A DNA stretch of 12,654 nucleotides, taken from positions 1 to 12,654 of the forward strand of contig JAEYTW010000057.1 of NCBI GenBank assembly GCA_023433835.1. The letters are read 5' to 3'. The translations under genes and the position numbers were made by a program. Below the pieces are notes generated by a model. The model did not search any database, was not told where the DNA came from, and was given only the letters and a program-made list of their open reading frames with translations. Positions 6,163 through 12,654 of this stretch are shown here, one piece after another. Position 1 is the first letter of the stretch; each line of letters begins with the position of its first letter. This DNA comes from Pseudomonadota bacterium. GTDB taxonomy: Bacteria > Pseudomonadota > Alphaproteobacteria > Ferrovibrionales > Ferrovibrionaceae.

Positions 6163-8060
6163 CAGCCGTGGTCCTTCTTCTTCTCAGGGCTGACGCTTTC
6201 GGCCGCGAACCGGGCCCGGCCCGGGCGATTGGCCGGATCGAGGCGCAGGGTCTCGATCAGCACGTCGCGCGCGACGCCGGCGGCCGCGCCGGAGGCGCCG
6301 CCATGCTCGACCAGCACCGAAACGGCGTAGCGGGGCTCCTCGACCGGCACGTAGGCGACGAACCAGCCGTGGTGACGCTCTTCCCACGGCAGGTCTTCTT
6401 CCTTGCGGCGCTTGTTCTCGCGCTCCTTCATCGTGATGCGGCGGACCTGGGCAGTGCCGGTCTTGCCGGCCATGTTGGGCATCGGCGGCGGCAGGCGGAA
6501 CTTGAAGGCGGTGCCGCGGGGGCCGCCGGTCACGGCCTTCATGCCGTCCTGGACGATCTTGATGAAGGCGGGGTTGACCAGCTGGCCGCCGGCCTTCGCC
6601 GAGACCGCCTGCACGCCCTCGGCCGGCATCTCGTCGGGCACCACCAGCCGCGGCTTGATCTGCTTGTTGGTGGCCAGCCGCGAGGTCATCACCGCGAGTT
6701 GCAGCGGCGTGACCAGCACATAGCCCTGCCCGATGCCGACGTTGATCGTCTCACCCTCGTACCAGGGTTTCTTCAGCGCCTGCTTCTTCCACGCCCGCGT
6801 CGGCGCGACGCCGGGTTTCTCGTTCGCCAGGTCGATACCGGTCTGCTCGCCCAGGCCGAAGCGCTTGGCCATGTCGGCGATGCGGTCGGGACCGATGCGG
6901 CGGGCGACTTCGTAGAAGAAGACGTCGCAGCTCTCCTCGATCGCGGTATGCACGGTCATCGCGCCGTGACCGCCGGGGCGCCAGCAATGGAAGCGGTTGT
7001 CGCCGAAATCGTAATGGCCGGGACAGGAAATCCGGGTATCGGCGGTGATCGCCCCTGCCTCGAGCCCGGCCAGGCCCACCACCATCTTGAACGTCGATCC
7101 CGGCGGGTAGACTCCCGAGATGGTCTTGTTCAACAGCGGCTTCAGCTTGTTGTTGTTCAGCGCCTGCCATTCCTTGGAGGAAATGCCGACATTGAACGGA
7201 TTGGGGTCGTAGGACGGGTTGGAGACCAGCGCCAGCACCTCACCCGAGCGCACGTCCATCACCACGACCGCGGCACTTTCGTCCTTCACCCGCGTGGTGA
7301 CGGCCTTCTGCAACTCGGCATCGATCGTCAGCACGATGTCGTCGCCCGGCTGCCCCTCGCGCCGGTGCAGTTCGCGGATCACGCGGCCATAGGCGTTGAC
7401 CTCGACCGAGGTGTCGCCGGCCTTGCCGCGCAGGTCGAGGTCGTAGATCTTTTCGATACCCTGCTTGCCGATGCGGAAGCCCGGCAGTTCGAGCAGCGGA
7501 TCGTCTTCGGACAGTTCCTTCTCGCTGACCGCGCCGACATAGCCGATGATATGGGTAAAGTACGACCCATAGTTGTAGTCGCGGGTTTCGCCGATATCGA
7601 CCAGGATACCCGGCAATTCCGGGCTCTGCAGGTTGATGCGGGCGAAATCCTCCCAGGGCAGGTTTTCGGCCACCACCACCGGCATGAACTTACGCTTGCG
7701 CTGAATCTCGCGCAGGATGCGGGCGCGCTGATTGTCGTCGATCGAGATGATGGCCGACAGCCGCTCCAGGCTTTCGCGCACGTCGTCGGTGCGCTCGGGC
7801 ACGATCAGTGCGCGATAGTTGCGGCGGTTGGAGGCCAGCTCGACACCGAAGCGGTCGAGGATGCGCCCGCGCGGCGGCGCCAGCAGGCGGACCGAGATGC
7901 GGTTCTCGTCCGACAGCACCTTGTACTGGTCGGATTGCAGCACCTGCAGGTAATAGAGCCTGCCGACCAAGGCGGAGAGCAAGCCGCCCTTCAGCCCCGC
8001 CAGCAGCAATGTGCGGCGGGTGAGCATCTTCTGCTGGTCAGCGTCGCGGCGGTCTGGCAC
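6162..8060 (-). CDS. mrdA: Penicillin-binding protein 2, elongation-specific DD-transpeptidase
   Basis: PBP2 crosslinks nascent peptidoglycan during cell elongation, working with RodA. The 632-residue length is close to E. coli PBP2 (633). One N-terminal transmembrane helix (about 17-38) precedes the pedestal domain with the APPRGRILDR motif (61-70). The transpeptidase domain has all three class B PBP motifs: SxxK as S322-TF-K325 (PPGSTFKM), SxN-type S377-C-D (ESCDVFFY) and K533-TG (AGKTGTAQ). A charged insert (about 541-561, ending DLPWEERHH) follows KTG, as is usual in PBP2. The start is GTG at 8060 with GGAGG 7 bases upstream; the next ATG, at codon 12, has no comparable site. It is 38 bases after mreD and overlaps rodA by one base. 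The tail after about 608 is polar and lysine-rich. Confidence 0.98.
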   Translation of the reverse strand: MPDRRDADQQKMLTRRTLLLAGLKGGLLSALVGRLYYLQVLQSDQYKVLSDENRISVRLLAPPRGRILDRFGVELASNRRNYRALIVPERTDDVRESLERLSAIISIDDNQRARILREIQRKRKFMPVVVAENLPWEDFARINLQSPELPGILVDIGETRDYNYGSYFTHIIGYVGAVSEKELSEDDPLLELPGFRIGKQGIEKIYDLDLRGKAGDTSVEVNAYGRVIRELHRREGQPGDDIVLTIDAELQKAVTTRVKDESAAVVVMDVRSGEVLALVSNPSYDPNPFNVGISSKEWQALNNNKLKPLLNKTISGVYPPGSTFKMVVGLAGLEAGAITADTRISCPGHYDFGDNRFHCWRPGGHGAMTVHTAIEESCDVFFYEVARRIGPDRIADMAKRFGLGEQTGIDLANEKPGVAPTRAWKKQALKKPWYEGETINVGIGQGYVLVTPLQLAVMTSRLATNKQIKPRLVVPDEMPAEGVQAVSAKAGGQLVNPAFIKIVQDGMKAVTGGPRGTAFKFRLPPPMPNMAGKTGTAQVRRITMKERENKRRKEEDLPWEERHHGWFVAYVPVEEPRYAVSVLVEHGGASGAAAGVARDVLIETLRLDPANRPGRARFAAESVSPEKKKDHG

Positions 8061-8067
8061 CTCCGCC

Positions 8068-8072
8068 CCTCC
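8068..8072 (-). promoter_or_regulatory. Ribosome binding site GGAGG supporting the GTG start of mrdA
   Basis: GGAGG, inside GAGGAGGGG on the minus strand, lies 7 bases before GTG 8060. This favours GTG over the in-frame ATG eleven codons downstream, so mrdA can start translation independently rather than only by coupling to mreD. Confidence 0.7.
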
Positions 8073-8098
8073 TCAAAATCGAAACAAGCCCGCCGGCA

Positions 8099-8617
8099 TC
8101 AGCCGGCGCGGCGCAGCACCGCGATCTCGACCCGCCCGAAGAACCAGGCCACGGCCGGATAGATCGCCACGGTCAGCACGAACTGCACGACGACCGACCT
8201 GGGGTCGTAGAGATGCAGAGCATAGAGCGAGGCGATCGCCCAGGAAACAGCGGCGGCGCCGCCCGCCATCAGCACGAAGCCCCACCAGCCGATGGCGAAG
8301 GACTTGCCGACGAAAACCTTGCGCTGCGACAGGCCGATGCCCTGCACCAGCACCAGGATGATCGAGGTGGCGCCGAACGGCATGCCGGTCAGCGCATCCT
8401 GCACGAGCCCCAGGATGAAGGCGGCCCAGCCCGGCATCAGTTCGGGCCGGAAGATCGACCAGTAGAACACGCTCATGACGGCAAAGCCCGGCACGACCGG
8501 ACCGAAGAACGGCAGGCCGAACGGCACGGCGGCCAGCAGCACGGCGACCAGCGACAGGGCCGCCGGGGTCAGGCCGAGCAGCCGGACCTGCCACAGCTTT
8601 GCCGTCTCGACGACCAT
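8099..8617 (-). CDS. mreD: Rod shape-determining protein MreD
   Basis: MreD is a small integral membrane protein of the elongasome that works with MreC and modulates RodA-PBP2. The 172-residue product compares with 162 in E. coli. It is almost entirely hydrophobic, with about five membrane segments. Family features include FRPELMPGWAAFILGLVQD (56-74), with the conserved Gly-Leu-x-x-Asp, followed by TGMPFG (77-82). The ATG at 8617 overlaps the mreC stop codon as TGATG, and no strong Shine-Dalgarno is visible, so translation is probably coupled to mreC. The frame stays open far upstream into mreC, but the part before 8617 is a shadow of mreC. The call rests on topology, the LVQD segment and position, since MreD diverges rapidly. 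Confidence 0.95.
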   Translation of the reverse strand: MVVETAKLWQVRLLGLTPAALSLVAVLLAAVPFGLPFFGPVVPGFAVMSVFYWSIFRPELMPGWAAFILGLVQDALTGMPFGATSIILVLVQGIGLSQRKVFVGKSFAIGWWGFVLMAGGAAAVSWAIASLYALHLYDPRSVVVQFVLTVAIYPAVAWFFGRVEIAVLRRAG

Positions 8618-9489
8618 CAGCGCGGGCCTAGGAACTTCGACGGATTGAGGCTCGGTTGCGGCTGTTCGTAGCGCACCACCTGCACCCATTCGATCCGGGC
8701 CAGATCGACCAGCGGGCGGACGCGGACGATATTGTCGCTGACGCTCGCCACCTCGCCGATCGCCAGGCCCGGCGGCAACAGGCCGCCGTCGCCCGAGGTG
8801 ACCACGCGGTCGCCCACCGACACCTGCGCGCTGCCCGGCAGGTATTCGACGCGCGGCATCGGCCCGTTGTCGCCGGCCAGGATGCCGCGGCTGCGCGCAT
8901 TGCCGACCATGATCGGAATGCGCGAGTTCAGATCGGTGACCAGCAGGACGCGGGCGGCACGCTGGCCCGCCTCGATGACCCGGCCGACGAAGCCGAGATC
9001 GGCGGTCACCGCATCGCCGCGCTTCAGCCCGTCGCGCTGGCCGGCATTGACCAGCACGGTACGCACGAAGGCGCCCGCCGGTTCGGAGACCACGCGGGCG
9101 GTGACGAAGGCCATCTGCGGGTCGGTATTGACCTGCAGCAGGCGGCGCAGCAGCGCATTGTCCTGCTCCAGCCGCAGGGCGACCTGCTGCCAATGCTGCA
9201 GCCGCTGATTGTCCAGGCGCAGACGCTGATTCTCTTCCTGGAGATGCATCATCTCCTCGAAGGAATGTACCGCCGAGCGGGCGAGTTGGGTCGGCCGGGA
9301 CAGAGCCGCCAACAGCGGCTCGGCAACATCGATTATCGCGACCCGCGCGCGCTCGGCCCACACGAAATCGGCGCGCGACATGGCAAGCAAGGCCAGCGAC
9401 AGGGCAAGCAGCAGGGCGAAGGCGAAGCGTTGCGCCAACGCCTTGATCGGCATCGCGATGCGGGTGATCCGGCCGCCGCGCACACGCAC
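8617..9489 (-). CDS. mreC: Rod shape-determining protein MreC
   Basis: MreC is the periplasmic scaffold of the elongasome and activates PBP2. The 290-residue protein, shorter than E. coli MreC (367), has a basic N-terminus, one transmembrane helix (about 21-38), a coiled coil (about 72-118, rich in Gln, Leu, Arg and Asn) and the beta-rich MreC core (about 125-275). Typical core motifs are DGLKRGDAV (153-161), LVTDLNSRIPI (183-193) and GDRVVTSGDGGLLPPGLAIG (226-245). The GTG start at 9489 is directly preceded in frame by a TAA, so no longer protein is possible. GGGAG lies 9 bases upstream. Alternatives are GTG 9483 and ATG 9453. It lies 74 bases after mreB and overlaps mreD by one base. The C-terminal tail is short and proline-containing. 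Confidence 0.97.
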   Translation of the reverse strand: MRVRGGRITRIAMPIKALAQRFAFALLLALSLALLAMSRADFVWAERARVAIIDVAEPLLAALSRPTQLARSAVHSFEEMMHLQEENQRLRLDNQRLQHWQQVALRLEQDNALLRRLLQVNTDPQMAFVTARVVSEPAGAFVRTVLVNAGQRDGLKRGDAVTADLGFVGRVIEAGQRAARVLLVTDLNSRIPIMVGNARSRGILAGDNGPMPRVEYLPGSAQVSVGDRVVTSGDGGLLPPGLAIGEVASVSDNIVRVRPLVDLARIEWVQVVRYEQPQPSLNPSKFLGPR

Positions 9490-9498
9490 TTAAGCTAT

Positions 9499-9503
9499 CT
9501 CCC
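9499..9503 (-). promoter_or_regulatory. Ribosome binding site for mreC (GGGAG)
   Basis: GGGAG, at the end of a GAGGGAGGGAG tract, lies 9 bases before the GTG at 9489. With the in-frame TAA immediately before that GTG, it supports 9489 as the start. Confidence 0.6.
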
Positions 9504-9563
9504 TCCCTCGCTCATGCCCGGCCTTTCACCGGTCTGGCTGATTCGCCGTGCCTTGCCCGTACC

Positions 9564-10604
9564 TTACATCGGATTGTAAAGCACGTGACCCAGGGTCTTC
9601 ATATCCTCGAGCGCGCGGCCGGTGCCGAGCGCCACGCAGGACAGGGGCTCGTCGGCCAGGGTCACCGGCAGGCCCGTGGCATGGCGCAGCACGTAGTCGA
9701 GATTGCCGAGCAGCGCGCCGCCGCCGGTCAGCACGATGCCCTTGTCGACGATGTCGGCGGCCAGTTCCGGCGCCGTGTGTTCCAGCGCCACCTTGACCGC
9801 CTCGATGATCTGGCCGACCGGTTCGGCAAGGCTCTCGGCGATCTGGCGCTGGCTGATGACCAGTTCCTTGGGCACGCCGTTCATCAGGTCGCGGCCCTTG
9901 ATCTCCATCGTCGGGCCGTTGCCGTCTTCCGGCAGGGCGGCCGAGCCGATCTGCTTCTTGATGCGCTCGGCGCTCGATTCACCGACCAGCAGCTTATGGT
10001 TGCGGCGGATATAGGCGATGATCGCCTCGTCCATCTTGTCGCCGCCGACGCGGACCGACTTCGAATAGACGATGCCGCCCAGCGAGAGGACGGCCACCTC
10101 GGTGGTGCCGCCGCCGATGTCGACGACCATCGAGCCGGTCGGCTCGGTCACCGGCAGGCCGGCGCCGATCGCGGCGGCCATCGGTTCCTCGATCAGGTAG
10201 ACGCGGCGGGCGCCGGCGGATTCGGCCGATTCCATGATCGCGCGGCGCTCGACCGCGGTCGACCCCGACGGCACGCAGATCACGACCTGCGGCGAGGCGA
10301 AGGACCGGCGGTTGTGCACCTTGCGGATGAAATGCTTGATCATCTCCTCGGCGACTTCGAAGTCGGCGATGACGCCGTCGCGCAAGGGGCGGATCGCCTC
10401 GATATTGCCGGGCGTACGGCCCAGCATCATCTTGGCTTCGTCGCCGACGGCCAGAACCTGCTTCTTGCCGCGATGGTTGACGATCGCAACCACGGAAGGC
10501 TCGTTGAGCACGATGCCGCGGCCCTTGACATAGACCAGCGTATTGGCGGTGCCGAGGTCGATCGCCATGTCGGCCGACAGCATGCCCAGCAAGCGCGAAA
10601 ACAT
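9564..10604 (-). CDS. mreB: Rod shape-determining protein MreB, bacterial actin
   Basis: MreB forms membrane-bound antiparallel filaments that position the peptidoglycan elongation machinery. Length is 346 residues (347 in E. coli). The N-terminus MFSRLLGMLS is amphipathic, as expected for membrane binding in Gram-negative MreB. Actin-fold nucleotide motifs are all present: phosphate-1 DLGTANT (16-22), EEPMAAAIG (139-147) with the region's conserved Glu, phosphate-2 DIGGGTTE (162-169) and the adenosine motif LTGGGALL (292-299). The ATG at 10604 is preceded in frame by TAA six bases upstream, so the N-terminus is fixed. The Shine-Dalgarno is weak (GGGAC or a distant AAGGA). It is the first gene of the rod operon, separated from leuA by 251 bases that hold a candidate promoter and several hairpins. 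Identification is very secure. Confidence 0.99.
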   Translation of the reverse strand: MFSRLLGMLSADMAIDLGTANTLVYVKGRGIVLNEPSVVAIVNHRGKKQVLAVGDEAKMMLGRTPGNIEAIRPLRDGVIADFEVAEEMIKHFIRKVHNRRSFASPQVVICVPSGSTAVERRAIMESAESAGARRVYLIEEPMAAAIGAGLPVTEPTGSMVVDIGGGTTEVAVLSLGGIVYSKSVRVGGDKMDEAIIAYIRRNHKLLVGESSAERIKKQIGSAALPEDGNGPTMEIKGRDLMNGVPKELVISQRQIAESLAEPVGQIIEAVKVALEHTAPELAADIVDKGIVLTGGGALLGNLDYVLRHATGLPVTLADEPLSCVALGTGRALEDMKTLGHVLYNPM

Positions 10605-10638
10605 CAGTTAGGTCCCACTTCCTTCACGGCCCGCTGAC

Positions 10639-10657
10639 ATCGCCATCCCCCAGATGG
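10639..10657 (-). repeat. Perfect stem-loop in the mreB leader, proximal
   Basis: CGCCATC and GATGGCG pair perfectly (7 bp) around the 5-base loop TGGGG as read on the minus strand. It ends about 35 bases before the mreB start codon, with no T-run after it. It could affect mRNA stability or translation of mreB; the function is not shown by sequence. Confidence 0.5.
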
Positions 10658-10747
10658 CGGCGCGCAGGAAACTTGCTCCCAAACCCGACGCCATTGCGGC
10701 GACGAGCTGTTTGAAACCTTCCCCAATTCTCAATTCGGCCGGCCCCA

Positions 10748-10764
10748 GGTGCATCCCCTGCACC
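10748..10764 (-). repeat. Perfect stem-loop in the mreB leader, middle
   Basis: GGTGCA and TGCACC (6 bp) enclose a 5-base loop GGGGA on the minus strand. It lies in the predicted untranslated leader of mreB. Like the proximal hairpin, its loop is five bases and contains GGGG. Confidence 0.45.
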
Positions 10765-10767
10765 CCG

Positions 10768-10802
10768 ATCCCCCCGGCCCGCGCGCTTGCGGTCGGGGGG
10801 AT
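10768..10802 (-). repeat. Long GC-rich inverted repeat overlapping the mreB promoter
   Basis: ATCCCCCC (10802-10795, minus strand) and GGGGGGAT (10775-10768) are perfect 8-base arms, extended by one inner G-C pair, around about 17 bases. The left arm overlaps the candidate -10 hexamer, and the expected transcription start falls inside the structure. No T-run follows, so it is unlikely to be a simple leuA terminator. It could be a repressor operator or an RNA structure at the mRNA 5' end. Confidence 0.5.
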
Positions 10803-10826
10803 AGCCGGTTCCGGCGCCACGGTCAA
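10798..10826 (-). promoter_or_regulatory. Candidate sigma-70-type promoter of the mre-mrd operon
   Basis: On the minus strand TTGACC (10826-10821) and TATCCC (10803-10798) are separated by exactly 17 bases, 30-60 bases after the leuA stop. The -35 matches consensus at five of six positions and the -10 at its first three. A start near 10791 would give mreB a leader of nearly 190 bases. The -35 sits in the loop of one inverted repeat and the -10 in the arm of another. Confidence 0.45.
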
Positions 10827-10838
10827 CCGATCGTGGCG
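10815..10838 (-). repeat. Inverted repeat just after leuA, spanning the candidate -35
   Basis: CGCCACG and CGTGGCG are perfect 7-base arms around a 10-base loop that contains most of the TTGACC hexamer. It starts 17 bases after the leuA stop. It could contribute to ending leuA transcription, but there is no T-run; an operator is the alternative reading. Confidence 0.45.
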
Positions 10839-10855
10839 ACTTATCCCCAATTGCC

Positions 10856-12424
10856 TCAGGCGGTCATCGCCGCCGGGGCGGTCTTCTCCCGCTTGGTCAG
10901 CAACTTGTTGAGCGCCGAGATATAAGCACGGACCGAGGCGACCAGCGTGTCGGCATCGGCGCCCTGGCCATTGACGGTCTTGCCGTTTTCCTCAAGCCGC
11001 ACGGTGACTTCCGCCTGGGCATCCGTACCGGCGGTGACCGCATGCACCTGATAGAGCTGCAACCGCGCCTCGTGCGGGAACAGTTCCTTGACCGCGTTGA
11101 AGCAGGCATCGACGGGGCCGTTGCCGGACGCCTTGGTCGCCTTGACCACGCCGTCGATCTCGCACTCGATGACCGCGGTCTGCGGCCCCTTCGAGCCGGC
11201 GACGACCAGCAGCGAGACGAACTTCACCCGATCGTGGGCGTTGTGCAGCGAATCGTCGACCAGGGCGACGAGGTCTTCGTCGAACACGTCCTTCTTGCGG
11301 TCGGCCAGGTCCTTGAATCGCCGGAAGGCATCCTCGAGCTGGTTGTCGGCGAGGTCGAAGCCCAGTTCCTTCAGCTTGGTCTTGAAGGCATGGCGGCCCG
11401 AATGCTTGCCCATGACCAGGGTCGAGCGGTTCAGCCCGACCGATTCCGGCGTCATGATCTCGTAGGTGCCGGCATGCTTGAGCATGCCGTCCTGATGGAT
11501 GCCGCTTTCATGGGCGAAGGCATTGGCCCCGACGATCGCCTTGTTGTTCTGGACGACGAAGCCGGTGACGGCCGACACCAGGCGCGAGGCCTTCATGATG
11601 TCGGTGGTGCGGATGCCGGTCTCGTAGGGCAGGAGGTCGCCGCGGGTGCGGATCGCCATGACGATCTCTTCGAGCGCCGCGTTGCCCGCCCGCTCGCCCA
11701 GGCCGTTGATCGTGCATTCGATCTGGCGGGCGCCGGCCTGCACGGCCGCGAGGCTGTTGGCGACGCCCAGGCCCAGGTCGTTGTGGCAATGGGTCGAGAT
11801 CCGGGCCTTGTCGATATTGGGCACGCGCTCGATCAGCGTGCGGATCAGCCGGGCATATTCGTCGGGCAGGGTGTAGCCGACGGTGTCGGGCACGTTGATC
11901 GTGGTGGCGCCGGCCTTGATCGCGCTTTCGACGACGCGGCACAGGAAGTCGGGATCCGACCGGGTACCATCCTCGCACGACCATTCGACGTCGTCGCACA
12001 GGTTGCGCGCGATGGTCACGCTGTCGATGACCGCTTGGTGGACCGCCTCCGGCTCCATCTGCAGCTTGAACTTCATGTGCAGGGGCGAGGTCGAGATGAA
12101 GGTATGGATGCGCCCGCGCTTGGCCGGCTTCAGCGCCTCTGCCGCGCGCTCGATATCCTTGCGGCCGGCCCGGGAGAGGCCGCAGACCACGGTGTTGCGC
12201 AGCAGCTTGGCGACTTCGTTCACCGCCTCGAAATCGCCGTTCGAGGCGATCGGGAAGCCGGCTTCGATGATGTCGACGCCCATGCCCTCGAGCACTTCGG
12301 CGATGCGCAGCTTCTCATGCAGGTTCATCGAGGCGCCGGGCGACTGTTCGCCGTCGCGCAGCGTGGTGTCGAAGATATAGACCCGGTCCTTGCGGGTTGC
12401 CGTCTGGCTGGCCGTGTCGGTCAT
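10856..12424 (-). CDS. leuA: 2-isopropylmalate synthase, first committed step of leucine biosynthesis
   Basis: LeuA condenses acetyl-CoA with 2-oxoisovalerate to form 2-isopropylmalate in the cytoplasm. Length is 522 residues (523 in E. coli). The TIM-barrel catalytic domain starts with DTTLRDGEQSPG (19-30), carrying Arg23 and metal ligand Asp24. Further signatures are THCHNDLGLG (211-220) with metal ligands His212 and His214, NGLGERAGN (240-248) with Asn248, and the linker motif HESGIHQDGML (305-315). Residues about 395-505 form the C-terminal regulatory (LeuA dimer) domain that senses leucine, including ASGNGPVDA (432-440). Both domains are complete, so feedback inhibition is expected. The ATG at 12424 has GAGGA 8 bases upstream. 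The last residues are Ala-rich and variable. It is co-oriented with mreB but 251 bases away, so an independent transcript is likely. Identification is very secure. Confidence 0.99.
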   Translation of the reverse strand: MTDTASQTATRKDRVYIFDTTLRDGEQSPGASMNLHEKLRIAEVLEGMGVDIIEAGFPIASNGDFEAVNEVAKLLRNTVVCGLSRAGRKDIERAAEALKPAKRGRIHTFISTSPLHMKFKLQMEPEAVHQAVIDSVTIARNLCDDVEWSCEDGTRSDPDFLCRVVESAIKAGATTINVPDTVGYTLPDEYARLIRTLIERVPNIDKARISTHCHNDLGLGVANSLAAVQAGARQIECTINGLGERAGNAALEEIVMAIRTRGDLLPYETGIRTTDIMKASRLVSAVTGFVVQNNKAIVGANAFAHESGIHQDGMLKHAGTYEIMTPESVGLNRSTLVMGKHSGRHAFKTKLKELGFDLADNQLEDAFRRFKDLADRKKDVFDEDLVALVDDSLHNAHDRVKFVSLLVVAGSKGPQTAVIECEIDGVVKATKASGNGPVDACFNAVKELFPHEARLQLYQVHAVTAGTDAQAEVTVRLEENGKTVNGQGADADTLVASVRAYISALNKLLTKREKTAPAAMTA

Positions 12425-12432
12425 CGTCGTCG

Positions 12433-12437
12433 TCCTC
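12433..12437 (-). promoter_or_regulatory. Ribosome binding site of leuA (GAGGA)
   Basis: GAGGA on the minus strand lies 8 bases before the ATG at 12424. The spacing is normal and supports the chosen start. Confidence 0.6.
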
Positions 12438-12485
12438 GCATTGTCGGTCGGAGTGTCGCTGGGCGCCCCACCCGCCGCCTGTTCG

Positions 12486-12541
12486 GTGTACCGATATCGG
12501 ATTGGCTTGGCCGTTCAGATGCTTCGGAAACAGTGTACCGA
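12486..12541. repeat. Repeated 9-mer GTGTACCGA upstream of leuA, possible operator pair
   Basis: GTGTACCGA occurs at 12486-12494 and again at 12533-12541 in the same orientation, 47 bases apart start to start. Each is the right half of an imperfect palindrome: TCGG-TGTA-CCGA at 12483-12494, and TTCGG...CCGAA at 12523-12542. The first also runs into the perfect palindrome CCGATATCGG (12491-12500). They lie 62-117 bases upstream of leuA, where a transcription factor could bind. No matching regulator is visible in the window. Confidence 0.4.
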
Positions 12542-12546
12542 AAGCA
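12520..12546 (-). repeat. Imperfect hairpin upstream of leuA
   Basis: TGCT-TCGG pairs with CCGA-AGCA (8 bp) with a single bulged base and a 10-base loop. The second copy of GTGTACCGA forms part of one arm. A weak -10-like TACACT (12537-12532) lies inside, with TTGTGA (12562-12557) 19 bases upstream of it; that spacing is long, so I do not call a promoter. Confidence 0.3.
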
Positions 12547-12588
12547 CCTTAACGATTCACAAAACTTCCCCGGATCGCCCGGTTTTAC

Positions 12589-12609
12589 GCCCCCGTCGGT
12601 TGAGGGGGC
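12589..12609 (-). repeat. Perfect GC stem-loop far upstream of leuA
   Basis: GCCCCC and GGGGGC are perfect 6-base arms around a 9-base loop. No T-run follows on the minus strand. It may belong to the 3' end of a gene to the right of the window, but that gene is not visible. Confidence 0.35.
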
Positions 12610-12613
12610 AAGC

Positions 12614-12641
12614 GGATTCCGGCCGCAAGCCGCAGGAATCC
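12614..12641 (-). repeat. Inverted repeat near the right edge
   Basis: GGATTCC and GGAATCC are perfect 7-base arms around 14 bases that contain a smaller CGGC/GCCG pairing. It is immediately adjacent to the 12589-12609 stem-loop. Together they look like tandem 3'-end structures of an unseen neighbour or part of the leuA upstream region. Confidence 0.35.
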
Positions 12642-12654
12642 CGGGTTACCGGGG

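Noticed and set aside
5047..6330. Plus-strand open frame of 427 codons antisense to rodA, with similar long frames opposite mreB and mreC
   Set aside because: The products are dominated by Asp, Gln, His and Arg because hydrophobic membrane codons are read in reverse. The true genes on the minus strand are unambiguous.
6168..8162. Plus-strand open frame of 664 codons antisense to mrdA
   Set aside because: It is the antisense shadow of a secure PBP2 gene in GC-rich DNA. The translation is His/Asp/Arg/Gln-rich without recognisable motifs, and the opposite strand carries all PBP2 catalytic motifs.
8618..9361. Long N-terminal extension of the mreD frame (would give about 420 residues)
   Set aside because: The extension lies wholly inside mreC in another frame and has an Arg/Ala/Pro-rich composition. 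MreD of normal length starts at the ATG overlapping the mreC stop.
10768..10838. Intrinsic terminator for leuA
   Set aside because: Two good stems are present after the leuA stop, but neither is followed by a T-run on the transcribed strand, so I list them as inverted repeats.
12425..12654. Leucine attenuator or T-box upstream of leuA
   Set aside because: No short ORF with clustered leucine codons, no T-box-like conserved element and no terminator with a T-run was found on the minus strand.
1..12654. tRNA, rRNA, CRISPR, insertion sequence or phage element
   Set aside because: No cloverleaf-like segment, regular spaced repeat, transposase-like frame or terminal inverted repeats with target duplication was seen. 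The genes are chromosomal housekeeping genes plus a protease pair.

Overview
The window is GC-rich bacterial chromosome, and every gene I can support lies on the minus strand. The compact order mreB-mreC-mreD-mrdA-rodA directly downstream of leuA, the sequence style of these proteins and the GC-rich codon use suggest an alphaproteobacterium, perhaps of Rhodospirillales type. The taxonomy is inferred from gene order and composition and was not tested. No RNA gene, insertion sequence, CRISPR array or phage gene is visible, and no gap between genes exceeds about 250 bases.

In the direction of transcription (right to left), the layout is as follows. (1) 12425-12654 is a leader or intergenic region upstream of leuA with several inverted repeats and a repeated 9-mer. 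(2) 10856-12424 is leuA, 2-isopropylmalate synthase. (3) 10605-10855 is an intergenic region with a candidate promoter and four perfect inverted repeats, forming the 5' leader of the rod-shape operon. (4) 5008-10604 is the elongasome cluster mreB, mreC, mreD, mrdA (PBP2) and rodA. mreC/mreD and mrdA/rodA each overlap by one base (TGATG). (5) 4812-5007 is a gap with a hairpin after rodA and a candidate promoter. (6) 2079-4811 and 1-2037 are two tandem paralogous genes for large, cysteine-rich, secreted subtilisin-family (S8) proteases. The second gene runs off the left edge before its catalytic serine.

The elongasome genes form one functional unit. MreB filaments, coupled through MreC and MreD, organise the RodA glycosyltransferase and the PBP2 transpeptidase that build lateral-wall peptidoglycan. 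leuA is metabolically unrelated and probably has its own promoter.

The least ordinary part is the protease pair. Each protein has a signal peptide, an unrecognised four-cysteine N-terminal domain, an InlB-like bacterial repeat, a Trp/Gly-rich beta domain, an I9-like propeptide about 415 residues into the chain, and then the S8 domain. The complete paralog ends with a second copy of the Trp/Gly-rich domain. All 15 cysteines visible in the truncated paralog have a counterpart in the complete one.
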